Shown here one piece after another: positions 41,275-41,302 of a DNA stretch of 41,302 bases; the first letter of the stretch is position 1, and each line of letters begins with the position of its first letter. Origin of the DNA: Pantanalinema sp. GBBB05. Lineage in GTDB: Bacteria; Cyanobacteriota; Cyanobacteriia; Leptolyngbyales; Leptolyngbyaceae. The stretch covers positions 1 to 41,302 of the forward strand of contig VRZD01000050.1 in assembly GCA_016743235.1 (NCBI GenBank), read 5' to 3'. A model generated the notes under the pieces. It was not told the DNA's origin. It made no database searches and was given only the letters and a program-made list of their open reading frames with translations. Both the position numbers and the translations under genes were made by a program.

Positions 41275-41302
41275 ATGATCGGGGCAGAAGTCGTTGAACA
41301 AA
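41275..41302 (+). CDS. Possible start of a gene running off the right edge
   Basis: ATG 41275 opens MIGAEVVEQ and stays open to the end, with GGAAAG about 10 bases upstream. Only nine codons are visible, so the product is unknown. In a RiPP locus a transporter or secretion gene would be expected here. Confidence 0.35.

Overview
The window looks like chromosome of a cyanobacterium, probably a filamentous non-heterocystous type; the genus cannot be fixed from sequence alone. Evidence: many copies of the HIP1 octamer GCGATCGC, two SLH-domain OprB-type outer-membrane porins, a Tab2-family protein, a group 2 sigma factor of cyanobacterial type, the DUF3417-type GlgP, and AAA/TIR/WD40 signalling proteins.

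Layout. 1-2534: the 5' end of recG behind a conserved hypothetical gene, a small secreted Cys-containing protein and a secreted SH3b protein. 3100-7861: an orphan amino-methyltransferase, a small winged-helix-like protein, cobQ, a very short ferredoxin and gdhA. 8109-11918: a secreted hypothetical protein, a STAS-sugar transferase fusion, a porin and a small exported peptide. 12089-17730 (minus): two translationally coupled signalling genes, TIR-AAA-nucleotidyl cyclase followed by AAA-TM-14xWD40. 17814-21313 (minus): a double ATPase of a peptide-type ABC importer, Tab2 and a PG-binding/GH19-like hydrolase. 21479-28128: a second porin and a lipoprotein, divergent from an OmpR-type response regulator and its histidine kinase, then a PepSY-like membrane protein and a Pro/Ser/Thr-rich membrane protein. 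28555-34832: glgP, sigC-like, the lipA-gpsA pair and tRNA-Pro(CGG).

35466-41302 is the most unusual part: a compact ribosomally made peptide (RiPP) locus. Two paralogous 73/74-aa precursors with double-glycine leaders are followed by an APH-fold kinase and a HopA1-family protein. This kinase/lyase pair performs Ser/Thr dehydration in thioviridamide-type and class V lanthipeptide pathways. An aldo/keto-reductase-fold protein with an apparently degenerate active site and two PpiC-related proteins come next. The precursor cores contain no cysteine, but all six serines of one are conserved in the other, so the product cannot be an ordinary lanthipeptide. Short hairpins follow each precursor gene and may set the ratio of precursor to enzyme mRNA.

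The second notable system is the TIR-AAA-cyclase/AAA-WD40 pair. It joins a predicted NAD-consuming or signalling TIR domain, a cyclase with intact catalytic residues and a 14-blade membrane-anchored receptor-like partner. This architecture suits stress or conflict (possibly antiphage) signalling, but function is not shown by sequence.
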